A stretch of DNA of 64,000 nucleotides from Psychroflexus torquis ATCC 700755 (GCF_000153485.2 NC_018721.1:2666001-2730000), one strand, 5' to 3'. Shown: positions 35,085-44,938, counted from the first letter of the stretch. Notes: a model not told the origin generated them from the sequence alone. Numbers and translations: made by a program.

Positions 35085-36803
35085 ATGGCTGAAGTAGTAA
35101 ATATGCCAAGACTTAGTGACACCATGGAAGAAGGTGTTGTCGCTAAATGGCTAAAACAAAAAGGAGATAAGGTAGAGGAAGGCGAAATTTTAGCTGAAAT
35201 CGAAACCGATAAAGCAACGATGGAGTTTGAATCTTTCCACGACGGTGTGCTTCTGCATATTGGAGTTGAGGAGGGTGAAGGAGCTCCTGTAGATACCCTT
35301 CTAGCCATCATTGGTGAAGAAGGAGAAGATATAAGCGATCTTATTAAAAACTCTGGCAAAGAAAATTCCTCTGATGGAAAAGCTGAGAAAACTGAAGCAG
35401 TGGATTCTACAAAATCCACTTCCAAAGAAGAAGCAATTGAAGACACTGATGAAGACGATGCCGAAGTTCCCGATGGAGTAGAGGTGGTTACTATGCCAAG
35501 GCTAAGTGACACCATGGAAGAAGGAACAGTCTCCACTTGGCTAAAGTCAGTAGGAGATGATGTAAAAGAAGGCGAAATTTTAGCTGAAATCGAAACCGAT
35601 AAAGCGACGATGGAATTCGAATCTTTCTATACAGGTAAACTTCTATATATAGGTATAGGTGAAGGTGAATCTGCACCAGTTGATGATGTTCTTGCGGTTA
35701 TAGGACCAGAAGGAACAGATGTTGATAAAGTTTTAAAATCTCTTAAACCCGAAGGAAAAAGTTCAAAATCAAAATCTGACTCTAGTTCAGACAAAGAAAG
35801 TGAATCATTTTCTGAAGAGACTAAAGAGGTTCCTAAGGCGTCAGCACCACTGGAGTTAGACGTTGATGAAAATGCAGATAACACAGATGAACAAGGAAGA
35901 ATACTAGCCTCTCCTTTAGCTAAGAAAATTGCTGAAGATAAAGGGATAGACCTCAGAAAGGTTAGTGGATCTGGTGATCATGGAAGAATCGTGAAGAAAG
36001 ATGTTGAAAACTTCAAGCCTTCAGTGCAACCAGCTGAAGTTAAAACTGAAAAAGTTTCCATAGAAGAACCAAAAGAACAACCTTCCTTACCAGTAGCTGA
36101 ACTGTATACTCCTGCTGGGGAAGAGTCATTTGAAGATGTGAAAAACTCTCAAATGAGGAAAACGATCGCTAAACGATTGTTAGAATCTAAAAATTCTGCT
36201 CCTCATTATTACCTCAATATTGAGGTGGATATGGAAAATGCCATGGCTTCCAGATCTCATATCAACGAAATGCCAGACGTTAAAGTTTCCTTTAATGATC
36301 TTGTGATTAAAGCTTCTGCGATGGCATTGAGAAAACACCCTCAAGTCAATTCATCATGGGATGGTGAGGTAACTAAAATAGCAAATCATATTCACGTTGG
36401 TGTAGCTGTAGCGGTTGACGAAGGTTTACTTGTTCCTGTATTGGAATTTGCAGATCAACAGAGTTTAACTCAAATTGGCTCCAATGTAAAAAACCTTGCC
36501 GGTAAAGCAAAAAATAAAAAATTACAGCCTAACGAAATGGAGGGCAGTACATTTACAGTTTCCAACTTAGGTATGTTTGGAATTACTGAATTTACGAGCA
36601 TTATTAACCAACCCAATTCTGCGATTTTATCAGTAGGTACTATTGTAGAGAAGCCAGTGGTTAAAAAAGGTGAAATTGTAGTAGGACACACCATGATTTT
36701 AACTTTAGCTTGTGATCACAGGACTGTAGATGGAGCCACGGGAGCAAAATTCTTACAAACTCTTAAAATCTATTTAGAAAATCCAGTGACAATGCTCGCT
36801 TAG
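35085..36803 (+). CDS. pdhC: Pyruvate dehydrogenase E2, dihydrolipoamide acetyltransferase with two lipoyl domains
   Basis: The 572-residue chain has two lipoyl domains (about 3-77 and 133-208, lipoylated Lys43 and Lys173 in TDKATMEFESF), each followed by an acidic/Ser-rich linker. A peripheral-subunit-binding domain (about 273-308, ILASPLAKKIAED) and the catalytic acyltransferase core come next, with His545 and Asp549 in DHRTVDGA. It forms the core of the complex and transfers acetyl to CoA. The two lipoyl domains share an unbroken 38-bp identical DNA stretch (35178-35215 and 35568-35605), more than protein constraint requires, which suggests recent duplication or gene conversion. Confidence 0.95.
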   Translation: MAEVVNMPRLSDTMEEGVVAKWLKQKGDKVEEGEILAEIETDKATMEFESFHDGVLLHIGVEEGEGAPVDTLLAIIGEEGEDISDLIKNSGKENSSDGKAEKTEAVDSTKSTSKEEAIEDTDEDDAEVPDGVEVVTMPRLSDTMEEGTVSTWLKSVGDDVKEGEILAEIETDKATMEFESFYTGKLLYIGIGEGESAPVDDVLAVIGPEGTDVDKVLKSLKPEGKSSKSKSDSSSDKESESFSEETKEVPKASAPLELDVDENADNTDEQGRILASPLAKKIAEDKGIDLRKVSGSGDHGRIVKKDVENFKPSVQPAEVKTEKVSIEEPKEQPSLPVAELYTPAGEESFEDVKNSQMRKTIAKRLLESKNSAPHYYLNIEVDMENAMASRSHINEMPDVKVSFNDLVIKASAMALRKHPQVNSSWDGEVTKIANHIHVGVAVAVDEGLLVPVLEFADQQSLTQIGSNVKNLAGKAKNKKLQPNEMEGSTFTVSNLGMFGITEFTSIINQPNSAILSVGTIVEKPVVKKGEIVVGHTMILTLACDHRTVDGATGAKFLQTLKIYLENPVTMLA

Positions 36804-36825
36804 ATTTAAAATAATTAAAATTTTT

Positions 36826-36871
36826 ACTGCCTTTTTAGACTCATATAGCTGTCTTTAAAGGCAGTTTTTTT
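36826..36871 (+). terminator. Terminator of the pdhA-E2 operon
   Basis: ACTGCCTTTTTAGAC pairs with GTCTTTAAAGGCAGT (near-perfect 15-bp stem) and runs into seven T. Confidence 0.85.
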
Positions 36872-36882
36872 ATATTCACCTT

Positions 36883-37854
36883 ATGAAAAAAATACTACTA
36901 TTACTTTGCGTGGGTTTCCTTTTAGCCACTTCTAGTAAGACTTCAGCGCAAGAAGCAAAAAAACAAGTTTCAAACGGAAGTGAAGCTGTTCAATTTAAGT
37001 ATTCAGCATCAACAGCTCTAGACTATTTATCTTCAGATGAATTGAATGGACGAGATACAGGTTCAGAAGAGATTGATGAAGCTGCTTCTTTTATCGAAAA
37101 AGCTTTTGTTAGTTTTGGCGTTCAACCTTATTTTGAAACTTATCGCGACTCTTTCAAGTTAAAAGAAGTCGACGGTTTCAATGTCGTTGGAGTTTTAAAA
37201 TCTTCAAAAACCAATGCGAATTTAAAGCCTCTTGTGATAGGTGCTCATTACGATCACATCGGCATCATAGAGTCTGTTGAAGGGGATAGTATTGCAAACG
37301 GAGCAAATGATAACGCTTCCGGTACAGTTGCAGTACTCGAGCTGGCGAAATTCTTAGCGGATCAAGACTTAGGTAGAGATGTGATTTTCGCTCTTTTTTC
37401 TGCTGAAGAAAAAGGCTTGGTAGGCTCTAGGCATTTAGCCGAGAAAATGAAAGCCCAAGACGTCGTCCCTTATGTTGTTTTTAATATTGAAATGCTTGGC
37501 GTTCAGATGAAGGACAAGGAGTACAGAGCCTATGTTACTGGATATAAGACTTCAAATTTAGCTGAGGTTTTTAATAGTTATTATGAAGTTGAAGATCAAT
37601 TTTTAGGATTTCTTCCTCAAGCTGCTGAATATGGTCTTTTCAAACGCAGTGATAATTATCCGTTTTTTGAAGTCTTTAATGTGCCTGCTCAAACCATTTG
37701 CACATTCGACTTTACCAATTATGAGTATTACCATCATGTGAACGATGAATTTGAAGAACTCGATGTGGATGCTTACCTAAAGCTTTTAGAGGACCTCAAG
37801 CCTGGCGTACTTCAATTGACAAATTCTGAAGAAAACACCGTAAAATTAAATTAA
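36883..37854 (+). CDS. M28 family zinc aminopeptidase, exported
   Basis: The 323-residue protein has a signal peptide to about residue 23 (SKTSAQ). The M28 zinc ligands and catalytic residues are visible: His122 (GAHYDHIG), Asp143 (GANDNASG), Glu175/Glu176 (FSAEEKGLVGS), a Glu in FNIEMLG and a His in YYHHVND. These fit a binuclear exopeptidase acting in the periplasm or outside the cell. The stop overlaps the start of the following SDR gene by one base, so the two are probably coupled, and the next three genes follow at 3-9 bp spacing. Substrate not determined. Confidence 0.88.
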   Translation: MKKILLLLCVGFLLATSSKTSAQEAKKQVSNGSEAVQFKYSASTALDYLSSDELNGRDTGSEEIDEAASFIEKAFVSFGVQPYFETYRDSFKLKEVDGFNVVGVLKSSKTNANLKPLVIGAHYDHIGIIESVEGDSIANGANDNASGTVAVLELAKFLADQDLGRDVIFALFSAEEKGLVGSRHLAEKMKAQDVVPYVVFNIEMLGVQMKDKEYRAYVTGYKTSNLAEVFNSYYEVEDQFLGFLPQAAEYGLFKRSDNYPFFEVFNVPAQTICTFDFTNYEYYHHVNDEFEELDVDAYLKLLEDLKPGVLQLTNSEENTVKLN

Positions 37855-38537
37855 TGTCAAAAACAATTGTCATCACAGGGACCAGTAGAGGAATAGGTTT
37901 TGAACTTGTTAAGCTCTTTGCTTCTGAAGGTCATACCGTATTTGCTTTATCCAGAAATGAAAAGCCCGTTAAACAGCTTGGTTTAGAAAATGTTCATGCT
38001 TTGTCTTGTGATTTGAGTGAATCTTTGAGTGTAGAAGCTGCTATAAAATATATTCAATCTCACACTCAAACTTTGGATATTCTTATTAATAATGCGGGTC
38101 AGTTTTTAAAACAAGAATTTAAAGACACCGTGATGGAAGACGTCAAGAAGGTATATGAAACCAATGTGTTTTCAGTTTTTGATGTGACTCATCGTTTGCT
38201 ACCTCTTATGAATTCTAAAACTCATGTGGTGACTATAAGTAGTATGGGAGGAGTACAGGGGAGTATGAAATTCCCAGGTTTAGCGGCGTATAGCTCTAGT
38301 AAAGCAGCAGTAATTACGCTAACAGAGCTATTGGCTGAAGAATACAAAGAAAATGGGCCATCCTTCAACGTGCTAGCTTTAGGTGCAGTTCAAACTGAAA
38401 TGCTCGAAGAAGCTTTTCCTGGCTTGCAAGCCCCTAATTCTGCTTTAGAAATGGCAAATTATATCAAGGACTTTTCTGAAAAAGGACAGCAATTTTACAA
38501 TGGGAAATTACTGCAAGTTTCCAGTTCAACACCCTAA
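37854..38537 (+). CDS. Short-chain dehydrogenase/reductase
   Basis: The 227-residue classical SDR has the NAD(P) motif TGTSRGIG (residues 7-14), NNAG for the central sheet, the catalytic Ser in VTISSMGG, and Tyr-x-x-x-Lys in AAYSSSKAA. Arg after Ser in the first motif suggests NADP(H). Part of a tight rightward run (37854-41688) that also holds SprT-like, guanylyltransferase and DUF389 genes with no obvious common pathway. The substrate is unknown. Confidence 0.85.
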   Translation: MSKTIVITGTSRGIGFELVKLFASEGHTVFALSRNEKPVKQLGLENVHALSCDLSESLSVEAAIKYIQSHTQTLDILINNAGQFLKQEFKDTVMEDVKKVYETNVFSVFDVTHRLLPLMNSKTHVVTISSMGGVQGSMKFPGLAAYSSSKAAVITLTELLAEEYKENGPSFNVLALGAVQTEMLEEAFPGLQAPNSALEMANYIKDFSEKGQQFYNGKLLQVSSSTP

Positions 38538-38544
38538 TTTTTGA

Positions 38545-39141
38545 ATGAAAGACACCCTCCAGAAATATTTGCCAGAGCGTTCAGTTGAACCGATTTTAGG
38601 TATGATTAAGGCCTATAATATTCAACTAAAAATAGTTAGTCAACGGCAAACTAAACATGGGGACTATAGACTAAAACCTGATGGATTTCATCAGATAACG
38701 GTGAATGCTAATCTCAATAAATATAGATTTTTAATTACTACGGTTCACGAAGTAGCTCACTTACTCGCCTTCAAGTCTTATGGATTTTCGATTAAGCCTC
38801 ATGGACCAGAGTGGAAAGACACGTTTCAAAAATTGATGTTGCCATTTATCCATCCTCAAATTTTCCCCAACGATATCTTGCCGGAATTAGCGAGGCATTT
38901 CAAGAAACCAACGGCCAGTAGCGATACAGATGCAAGCCTTTCTTTAAGCCTTAAGCGCTATGATAAATCCAACGATAAAAACTATATATTTGAAATACCT
39001 GTTGGTAGCATTTTTAAAATCCACAATGGAAGGATGTTTAAAAAAGGGAAAAGGATTCAAAAGCGATACGAATGCCAAGAAGTAAATACCGGTAAAGTGT
39101 ATGTGTTTCAACCCAATGCTGAAGTAGACCTTTTAAAATAG
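38545..39141 (+). CDS. SprT-like zinc-metallopeptidase domain protein
   Basis: The 198-residue protein has the HExxH motif HEVAH at 68-72 and a downstream His in KPHGPEWK, as in SprT/Spartan proteases, which cut proteins cross-linked to DNA in eukaryotes. The bacterial role is not settled. The C-terminal part (ISKRYDKSNDK onward) contains GRMFKKGKRIQKRYECQEV, corresponding to the zinc-ribbon region of longer relatives, but only one Cys is left, so the ribbon is probably not metal-binding. Eight bases separate it from the SDR gene. Confidence 0.8.
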   Translation: MKDTLQKYLPERSVEPILGMIKAYNIQLKIVSQRQTKHGDYRLKPDGFHQITVNANLNKYRFLITTVHEVAHLLAFKSYGFSIKPHGPEWKDTFQKLMLPFIHPQIFPNDILPELARHFKKPTASSDTDASLSLSLKRYDKSNDKNYIFEIPVGSIFKIHNGRMFKKGKRIQKRYECQEVNTGKVYVFQPNAEVDLLK

Positions 39142-39150
39142 TACAATTTT

Positions 39151-40233
39151 ATGGATGAAAAAGATAAATATGCCGTGATTATGGCTGGTGGAGTAGGCTC
39201 ACGCTTTTGGCCAGTAAGTAGAACAGCTTATCCCAAGCAGTTTCAAGATATGTTAGGGACTGGAAAATCACTACTCCAACAAACTTTTTTAAGACTAAAT
39301 AAGATTGTACCTCAAGATCATATTTTTATTCTTACCAACACCGACTATGTAGGTTTAGTTACCGAACAGCTTCCTGAAGTTTCAGGTCAACAAATTATCG
39401 CTGAGCCTGCGATGAGGAATACAGCTCCTTGTATTCTTCTTTCTGCGCTTAAAATTAATAAGGAAAACCCAAAGGCTAGTATGATCGTTGCTCCTAGCGA
39501 TCACTGGATAGAAGATGAGGAGGCCTTTGCTAAAGACGTTAACAAAGCTTTTGAAGCCTGTTTTCATAAAGATCTCTTGGTAACTTTGGGTATAACACCA
39601 ACATTTCCAAACACAGGCTATGGTTATATTAAATATGATAAGCATAACAAAGACACTATAAAGTCTGTAGAAAAGTTTACTGAAAAACCTGATTATGCTT
39701 CAGCACAGTCTTTTTTGAAAGAAGGAAATTATTTATGGAATGCAGGTATTTTCATCTGGAAGACTTCTTTTATTATCGATCAGTTTCAAAATCATCTTCC
39801 CGATATGTTTGATTTATTTAAACAGGGCTGGGGAAAATTAAATACTACCGACGAAGAAGCCTTCTTAAAAGACAATTATCCTAATTCTGAAAGTATTTCT
39901 ATCGATTATGGAATTTTAGAAAAGGCAAAACAGGTTGGCGTCATCGAAGCTACTTTCGACTGGAGTGATTTAGGGACTTGGGGCTCCTTACACGATCAAC
40001 TGGATAAAGATGAGAATGATAATGTAAGTATTAACGCGAGATCTGAATTTATAGAATCGTCTAATAATATTCTGAGAACTACAAAGGGTAAAATAGCCAT
40101 TATAAAAGGTTTAAATGACTACATAGTTTTAGAGAACGAAGACCTCCTTGTCATACTGCCTAAAAAGGATGAACAAGACATTAAAACAATACGTAACTTA
40201 GTCATGGGTAAGTTTGGAGAAAACCTTGGTTAA
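39151..40233 (+). CDS. manC: Mannose-1-phosphate guanylyltransferase
   Basis: The enzyme makes GDP-mannose from mannose-1-phosphate and GTP for surface polysaccharides and glycoproteins. The 360-residue chain has the nucleotidyltransferase signature AGGVGSRFWPVSRTAYPKQF (about 12-31), where Gly-x-Gly-x-Arg binds GTP and the Lys stabilises phosphate. FTEKPD for the sugar phosphate (about 177) and the DWSDLGTWGSL segment near 270 follow. It lacks the C-terminal phosphomannose isomerase domain of bifunctional ManC, so the call is to the single-domain type. The nine-base gap to the sprT-like gene suggests an operon. Confidence 0.9.
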   Translation: MDEKDKYAVIMAGGVGSRFWPVSRTAYPKQFQDMLGTGKSLLQQTFLRLNKIVPQDHIFILTNTDYVGLVTEQLPEVSGQQIIAEPAMRNTAPCILLSALKINKENPKASMIVAPSDHWIEDEEAFAKDVNKAFEACFHKDLLVTLGITPTFPNTGYGYIKYDKHNKDTIKSVEKFTEKPDYASAQSFLKEGNYLWNAGIFIWKTSFIIDQFQNHLPDMFDLFKQGWGKLNTTDEEAFLKDNYPNSESISIDYGILEKAKQVGVIEATFDWSDLGTWGSLHDQLDKDENDNVSINARSEFIESSNNILRTTKGKIAIIKGLNDYIVLENEDLLVILPKKDEQDIKTIRNLVMGKFGENLG

Positions 40234-40236
40234 CTT

Positions 40237-41688
40237 ATGGAAGACAATAAAGACAAAACCTCAGAAAACACTAAGAATGATTTAAATGCTGAATCTTCAG
40301 AAAAGGTAAAAAGCAGTTTAAAAGAGTCCTTTGGTAGCATAAAACATTTTCTTTATGAGCTTTTGGATATAGCGCATGATACGGATAAGGATGCTACTAC
40401 GGAAGCTATTCTTAAAGATATTCCGTTCAAAGGGCACACGGCATGGATTTTAATATTCTCTATAATAATTGCCTCAATAGGTTTGAATGTTAGTAGTACT
40501 GCTGTAGTTATTGGAGCTATGCTTATCTCTCCTCTTATGGGGCCTATTGTTGGGCTAGGTTTTTCTGTCGCTATTAATGATGTGGACTCCTTGAGGAGGT
40601 CACTCATCAACCTTGGAGTGATGGTAGGTTTAAGTTTACTAACGGCCTTTCTCTATTTCCAGTTATCTCCTTTAACACAATTAACACCTGAGCTAGAAGC
40701 TAGAACATATCCTACAATTTTGGACGTTTTAATAGCTATTTTTGGTGGGTTAGCTCTAATTATTGCTAAGGCTAAACGAGGAACTATAATTACCGTTATT
40801 TCTGGTGTAGCCATTGCTACTGCTTTGATGCCTCCGCTTTGTACAGCAGGTTATGGCTTAGCGGTTTGGGACTTAAGTATCTTTGGTGGCGCCATGTATT
40901 TATTTACTATCAATACAATTTTTATAGCTTTAACGACGTTTTTAGTTTCAAAATTTTTAAGATTCCCCTTAGTGAAATATGCCAATTCACTAAGGAGAAA
41001 AAGAATTGCACAGATCGCTTCCTCAATTGCAGTTATCGTTATTATTCCCAGCATATATCTGTTTTATAATCTATTGAAAGAATCCTACTTTACCAATGAT
41101 GCGAATACTTTTGTCCAAAAAGAATTAGAAAATTACAAACAGTCTTTTCTTCAAAAAAATTCAACAGTCATTTCTTATAATTCTGGCACAGATCCAACTA
41201 TAGAAGCTTCGTTTTTGGGAAAAGAAATTCCAAAAGAAGTCATTATGTTATGGAAAGACAAGCTAAAAAATTATGCGTATTTAGAAGATACCGAGCTTAA
41301 AGTCCTCCAAAATGAAAATTCCGAAAATTTTGATCAACTCAAATATATGGTTGAATTAAAAAAGAGGGATTCTTTAGAACTTGCTATGTCTAAAGCCGAA
41401 ATCGAAGATTTGCGTTACGAACTAAGGACCATGCAAAAAAGTAACAGAATTGTAAAATTCGATAGATTAGTGAAAGAGATTCAATTGAATTACAATAATG
41501 TAGTAGAGGTTAGTTTTGCTGATGTCATCAAGTCGAACTTTGAAAATATGGATACCATACCAACGTTCAGCATCAAATGGAATGCTGAATTAGATTTAGA
41601 AGAGAAGGAAATGAAACTCAATAAATTGAAAGAATGGTTATCTTATAAATTGAGCTTGGAAAATATTTCAGTACACTCCATTAACTAA
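40237..41688 (+). CDS. DUF389 family membrane protein (TIGR00341-like)
   Basis: The 483-residue protein has an acidic cytosolic N-terminus (1-65), then about six to seven membrane helices (roughly 68-285) with the conserved VIGAMLISPLMGPIVGLG and TVISGVAIATALMPPLCTAGYGL segments, which define this family. A soluble, coiled-coil-like C-terminal part (290-483) follows. The family has no established function; the two Pro/Gly-rich segments suggest a transporter or channel. It starts three bases after manC. Its stop codon overlaps that of the convergent mlaF gene by four bases. Confidence 0.85.
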   Translation: MEDNKDKTSENTKNDLNAESSEKVKSSLKESFGSIKHFLYELLDIAHDTDKDATTEAILKDIPFKGHTAWILIFSIIIASIGLNVSSTAVVIGAMLISPLMGPIVGLGFSVAINDVDSLRRSLINLGVMVGLSLLTAFLYFQLSPLTQLTPELEARTYPTILDVLIAIFGGLALIIAKAKRGTIITVISGVAIATALMPPLCTAGYGLAVWDLSIFGGAMYLFTINTIFIALTTFLVSKFLRFPLVKYANSLRRKRIAQIASSIAVIVIIPSIYLFYNLLKESYFTNDANTFVQKELENYKQSFLQKNSTVISYNSGTDPTIEASFLGKEIPKEVIMLWKDKLKNYAYLEDTELKVLQNENSENFDQLKYMVELKKRDSLELAMSKAEIEDLRYELRTMQKSNRIVKFDRLVKEIQLNYNNVVEVSFADVIKSNFENMDTIPTFSIKWNAELDLEEKEMKLNKLKEWLSYKLSLENISVHSIN

Positions 41689-42449
41689 AGGCCTTCTCTT
41701 TGCGAAATTCTTACTTTTTGAAATAAATTTGAGGCATAAACAAAGTCAGTTAATTTCTGATTATCAGTCTTGTAAATAGTGTCTTTGTTGCCCTCCCATG
41801 CTTTTAAGCCGTTTTCCAGATAAACGATGTTTTCACCTATTTCAAAAACTGAATTCATATCGTGAGTATTAATCACTGTTGTGATATCGTTTTCATGTGT
41901 AATTTCTTGAATAAGATTATCAATTACAGAAGCTGTTCTTGGGTCAAGACCCGAGTTGGGTTCATCACAAAATAAAAAATTAGGTTTGTTGACAATAGCC
42001 CTTGCTATGGAAACTCGTTTTTGCATTCCTCCACTAATTTCTGAGGGAAACTTATCATTAGTATCTATAAGATTCACCCTATCTAAGACTTCTTCAACGC
42101 GATTTTTCATCTCGCCTTTGGTCATTTCTGTAAACATTTTTAATGGGAAAACCACATTTTCTTCAACAGTCATAGAATCAAATAAGGCTCCGCCCTGAAA
42201 CACCATCCCCATTTGTTTGCTCAACTCTCTTTTTTCATTTTTAGAAAAGTTCTGATAAGCTTTGCCGTTATATAGAATGGTTCCTTTATCTGGGATGAAC
42301 AAACCAAGTAGGCACTTTAAGAAAACTGTTTTACCTGAGCCAGATTGGCCTATGATAAGGTTGGTTTTACCTTTTTCAAATACAGTATTGACGCCTTTTA
42401 AAACTTCTAGATCCTCAAAAGACTTATGTAAATCTTCGACTTTTATCAT
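41685..42449 (-). CDS. mlaF: ABC transporter ATP-binding protein, MlaF-type
   Basis: The 254-residue nucleotide-binding subunit has Walker A GQSGSGKT, signature SGGMQKR and Walker B FLFCDEPNSGLDP; the Met after SGG and the 'EPNSGLDP' loop are typical of Mla/Ttg2A-type ATPases that drive phospholipid movement between the two membranes. The permease gene mlaE lies directly upstream (one-base gap) and is surely cotranscribed. A periplasmic MlaD-like partner is not next to them here. Confidence 0.9.
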   Translation of the reverse strand: MIKVEDLHKSFEDLEVLKGVNTVFEKGKTNLIIGQSGSGKTVFLKCLLGLFIPDKGTILYNGKAYQNFSKNEKRELSKQMGMVFQGGALFDSMTVEENVVFPLKMFTEMTKGEMKNRVEEVLDRVNLIDTNDKFPSEISGGMQKRVSIARAIVNKPNFLFCDEPNSGLDPRTASVIDNLIQEITHENDITTVINTHDMNSVFEIGENIVYLENGLKAWEGNKDTIYKTDNQKLTDFVYASNLFQKVRISQREGL

Positions 42450-42450
42450 A

Positions 42451-43194
42451 TCAACTTAATAACAATTGGGTGATGAAATAATTCATAAAAATAATAATCA
42501 CACTCGTCCATACAAAAGAGGTGGTTGCTGCACGCCCTACTTCAAGTGAGCCTCCTTTCATATAGTAACCATGAAAAGCAGGAACTGTAGCTAAAATAAT
42601 CGCAAAAACAAATGATTTTAAAAAGGCATAGAAGACTTGAAAAGGTATGAAGTCTTCTTGAAGCCCTGCTAAAAATTGTTCTGAACTTAAAAATCCACCA
42701 TAAACACTCGCTGTGTAAGCTCCTATTATTCCAACAAACATGGAAATCGCAATGACAAATGGAAACATGCACATGGCAATAATTTTGGGAAAGACAAGGT
42801 AATTTAAAGAGTTTATCCCCATCACTTCTAAAGCATCTATTTGTTCTGAAACTCGCATAGTACCAATACTAGAGGTGATATAAGACCCTACTTTACCTGC
42901 CATAATAATAGCGACAAACGTAGGAGCAAATTCTAAGATAATAGACTGTCTCGCTGCAAATCCGATTAATGATTTGGGGACAAAGGGATTAGAAAAGTTT
43001 AAAGCTGTTTGAATAGCGATAACTGCTCCTATAAAAAATGAAATAAAGACTACTATTCCTAAAGAACTAATGATAAGGTCATCTAACTCTTGTAGAATAA
43101 GCCTCTTCAATTCTGAAGTTTTGGTCATCTTTCTAAAGGTTTCGTAAATCATGATGAAGTATTGACCAATACTTTTAATGTAATTTGATAGCAT
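42451..43194 (-). CDS. mlaE: ABC transporter permease, MlaE-type
   Basis: The 247-residue protein has about five or six membrane helices and the MlaE-family core FAPTFVAIIMAGKVGSYITS followed by IGTMRVSEQIDALEVMGIN, which contains the EQI-DAL-x-VMG loop that docks on the ATPase. It transports phospholipid between inner membrane and periplasm with MlaF. It is the first gene of the leftward pair; a promoter is not obvious in the 120 bp shared with the divergent pafA. Confidence 0.9.
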   Translation of the reverse strand: MLSNYIKSIGQYFIMIYETFRKMTKTSELKRLILQELDDLIISSLGIVVFISFFIGAVIAIQTALNFSNPFVPKSLIGFAARQSIILEFAPTFVAIIMAGKVGSYITSSIGTMRVSEQIDALEVMGINSLNYLVFPKIIAMCMFPFVIAISMFVGIIGAYTASVYGGFLSSEQFLAGLQEDFIPFQVFYAFLKSFVFAIILATVPAFHGYYMKGGSLEVGRAATTSFVWTSVIIIFMNYFITQLLLS

Positions 43195-43288
43195 TCGCTC
43201 TAAGCCTTTTGAATTTTTGATAAAAATAGAATAAAAACACGAGGATTCAATTTAACTAAAGCATAAACTTAAAACCTCTACAACTTCC

Positions 43289-43296
43289 TATATTTG
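43289..43296 (+). promoter_or_regulatory. -7 element of pafA
   Basis: TATATTTG matches TAnnTTTG exactly and ends 19 bp before the ATG. No clear TTG lies at -33, so regulation by an activator (for example under low phosphate) is possible but not shown. Confidence 0.5.
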
Positions 43297-43315
43297 CATC
43301 AAAAATTAATATATC

Positions 43316-44938
43316 ATGAAAATTGTATTTAGCCTTTTATTAGTTCTAATGACCCACATAAGTCTTTTTGCACAGCAAAACACGAAACTGGTTGTTGGTG
43401 TAGTCGTTGACCAAATGCGTTACGATTACTTAACTAAATTTGAAAACCACTATTCTGAAGATGGTTTTAAACGTCTGCAGAGAGAAGGGTTTGAAATGAA
43501 AAATTTTCATTTTGATTATGTGCCTACCTATACAGGACCTGGTCATACCTCAATATATACTGGTACAAGTCCTATGAATCATGGTATTATCGCAAATAAC
43601 TGGTATGATAAATTTGAGAAAACTAGCGTGTATTGTGCCTCAGATCCTTCAGTGAATGCCGTCGGAATCGAGCCAGATAACAAAGCTGGGAAAATGTCTC
43701 CACAACGCATGTTAACGACTAGTTTTGCAGATCAAAACCGATTACACACTCAATTTAAAGGGAAGACAATTGGAGTTTCTTTAAAGGATAGAGGTGCGAT
43801 TCTACCTGCCGGTCATACTGCTAATGCTGCGTATTGGTTTGCAGGATATGATCGTGGTGACTTTATTACAAGTGATTACTACATGCAAGACTTGCCACAA
43901 TGGGTGAAGGATTTTAATAGGTCTGGTACAGCAAAAAGTTACCTTAAAGAATGGAACACACTTAAGGATATCTCCACTTATATTGAAAGTGGTCCCGATA
44001 AGAACAATTATGAAAACGGTTTTAAAGGGAAAGAAGAAGCTACATTTCCATATGACCTTAAGGAATTAGCGAAAGACAACGGTGACTTCGGCGTTATAAG
44101 ACCAACACCATTTGGAAACGACTTACTTCTTGATTTTGCAAAAGAAGCTATTAAAAATGAAAAGTTAGGTCAAGATGAATTTACAGACGTTTTCACTTTA
44201 AGTTTTTCTAGCCCAGATTATACAGGTCATAATTTTGGAGTGAATTCTAAAGAAGTCCAAGACCTCTATATCCGATTAGATCAAAATATCGCTGAGTTGC
44301 TGAAGTTTTTGGACAAAGAAGTAGGCGAAGGAAATTACACCTTATTTTTAACGGCAGATCATGGTGCAGTTCATGTGCCTCAATTTCTTAAAGACAACAA
44401 AATCCCTGCTGGATATTTCGAAACAGGGGAGATGCAAAGCGCATTAGAAGCCCATCTAAGTGAGAGCTTAGGCCTTGTCGATATTATAGAGGAAATACAG
44501 AATCAACAAATTTTCTTAGATGACTCTAAGTTTAAAACTTATGCTGATTTTGTATCTGCTCAAAATGAAATCAAGCGCTTCTTGCTACACTACCAAAATA
44601 TCGATAAAGTCTACACTAGGGAAATGCTGGAGCATAGTGACTTTAGTGGGAATCCTGCAGAACTTATTTTAAGAGGATTTCACCAGAAGCGAAGTGGAGA
44701 TGTGGTTTATGTTCTTCAGAACTCGTATATATCATACTCAAGAAAAGGGTCGACACATGGTAGTGGAAATAATTACGATACTCAGGCACCGCTATTGATG
44801 TTTGGAAATGGTATTCAACAAGGTAAAACCTATACTAGATATCACATTCCAGATATCGCTCCTACTATTTCAGCCTTATTAGGAATTGCACTTCCCAATG
44901 GCGCAACAGGGAAGGTTATTTTTGAGGTGTTAAAATAA
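43316..44938 (+). CDS. pafA: PafA-type alkaline phosphatase (phosphate-irrepressible type)
   Basis: The 540-residue exported enzyme has a signal peptide ending at LFAQ (residue 19). The nucleophile is Thr78 (YTGPGHTSIYTG) instead of the Ser of PhoA. Asp32 (VVVDQMRYDY) and the later ADHGAVH and HGSGNNYDTQAPL segments give the two zinc sites of the alkaline-phosphatase superfamily, as in Elizabethkingia PafA, a broad monoesterase of Bacteroidota. The end overlaps the end of the convergent glycosyltransferase by nine bases. Confidence 0.92.
   Translation: MKIVFSLLLVLMTHISLFAQQNTKLVVGVVVDQMRYDYLTKFENHYSEDGFKRLQREGFEMKNFHFDYVPTYTGPGHTSIYTGTSPMNHGIIANNWYDKFEKTSVYCASDPSVNAVGIEPDNKAGKMSPQRMLTTSFADQNRLHTQFKGKTIGVSLKDRGAILPAGHTANAAYWFAGYDRGDFITSDYYMQDLPQWVKDFNRSGTAKSYLKEWNTLKDISTYIESGPDKNNYENGFKGKEEATFPYDLKELAKDNGDFGVIRPTPFGNDLLLDFAKEAIKNEKLGQDEFTDVFTLSFSSPDYTGHNFGVNSKEVQDLYIRLDQNIAELLKFLDKEVGEGNYTLFLTADHGAVHVPQFLKDNKIPAGYFETGEMQSALEAHLSESLGLVDIIEEIQNQQIFLDDSKFKTYADFVSAQNEIKRFLLHYQNIDKVYTREMLEHSDFSGNPAELILRGFHQKRSGDVVYVLQNSYISYSRKGSTHGSGNNYDTQAPLLMFGNGIQQGKTYTRYHIPDIAPTISALLGIALPNGATGKVIFEVLK

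Noticed and set aside
35081..35884. Long minus-strand ORFs opposite the E2 gene
   Set aside because: They are shadows of the acidic, low-complexity linkers and lipoyl domains of E2.
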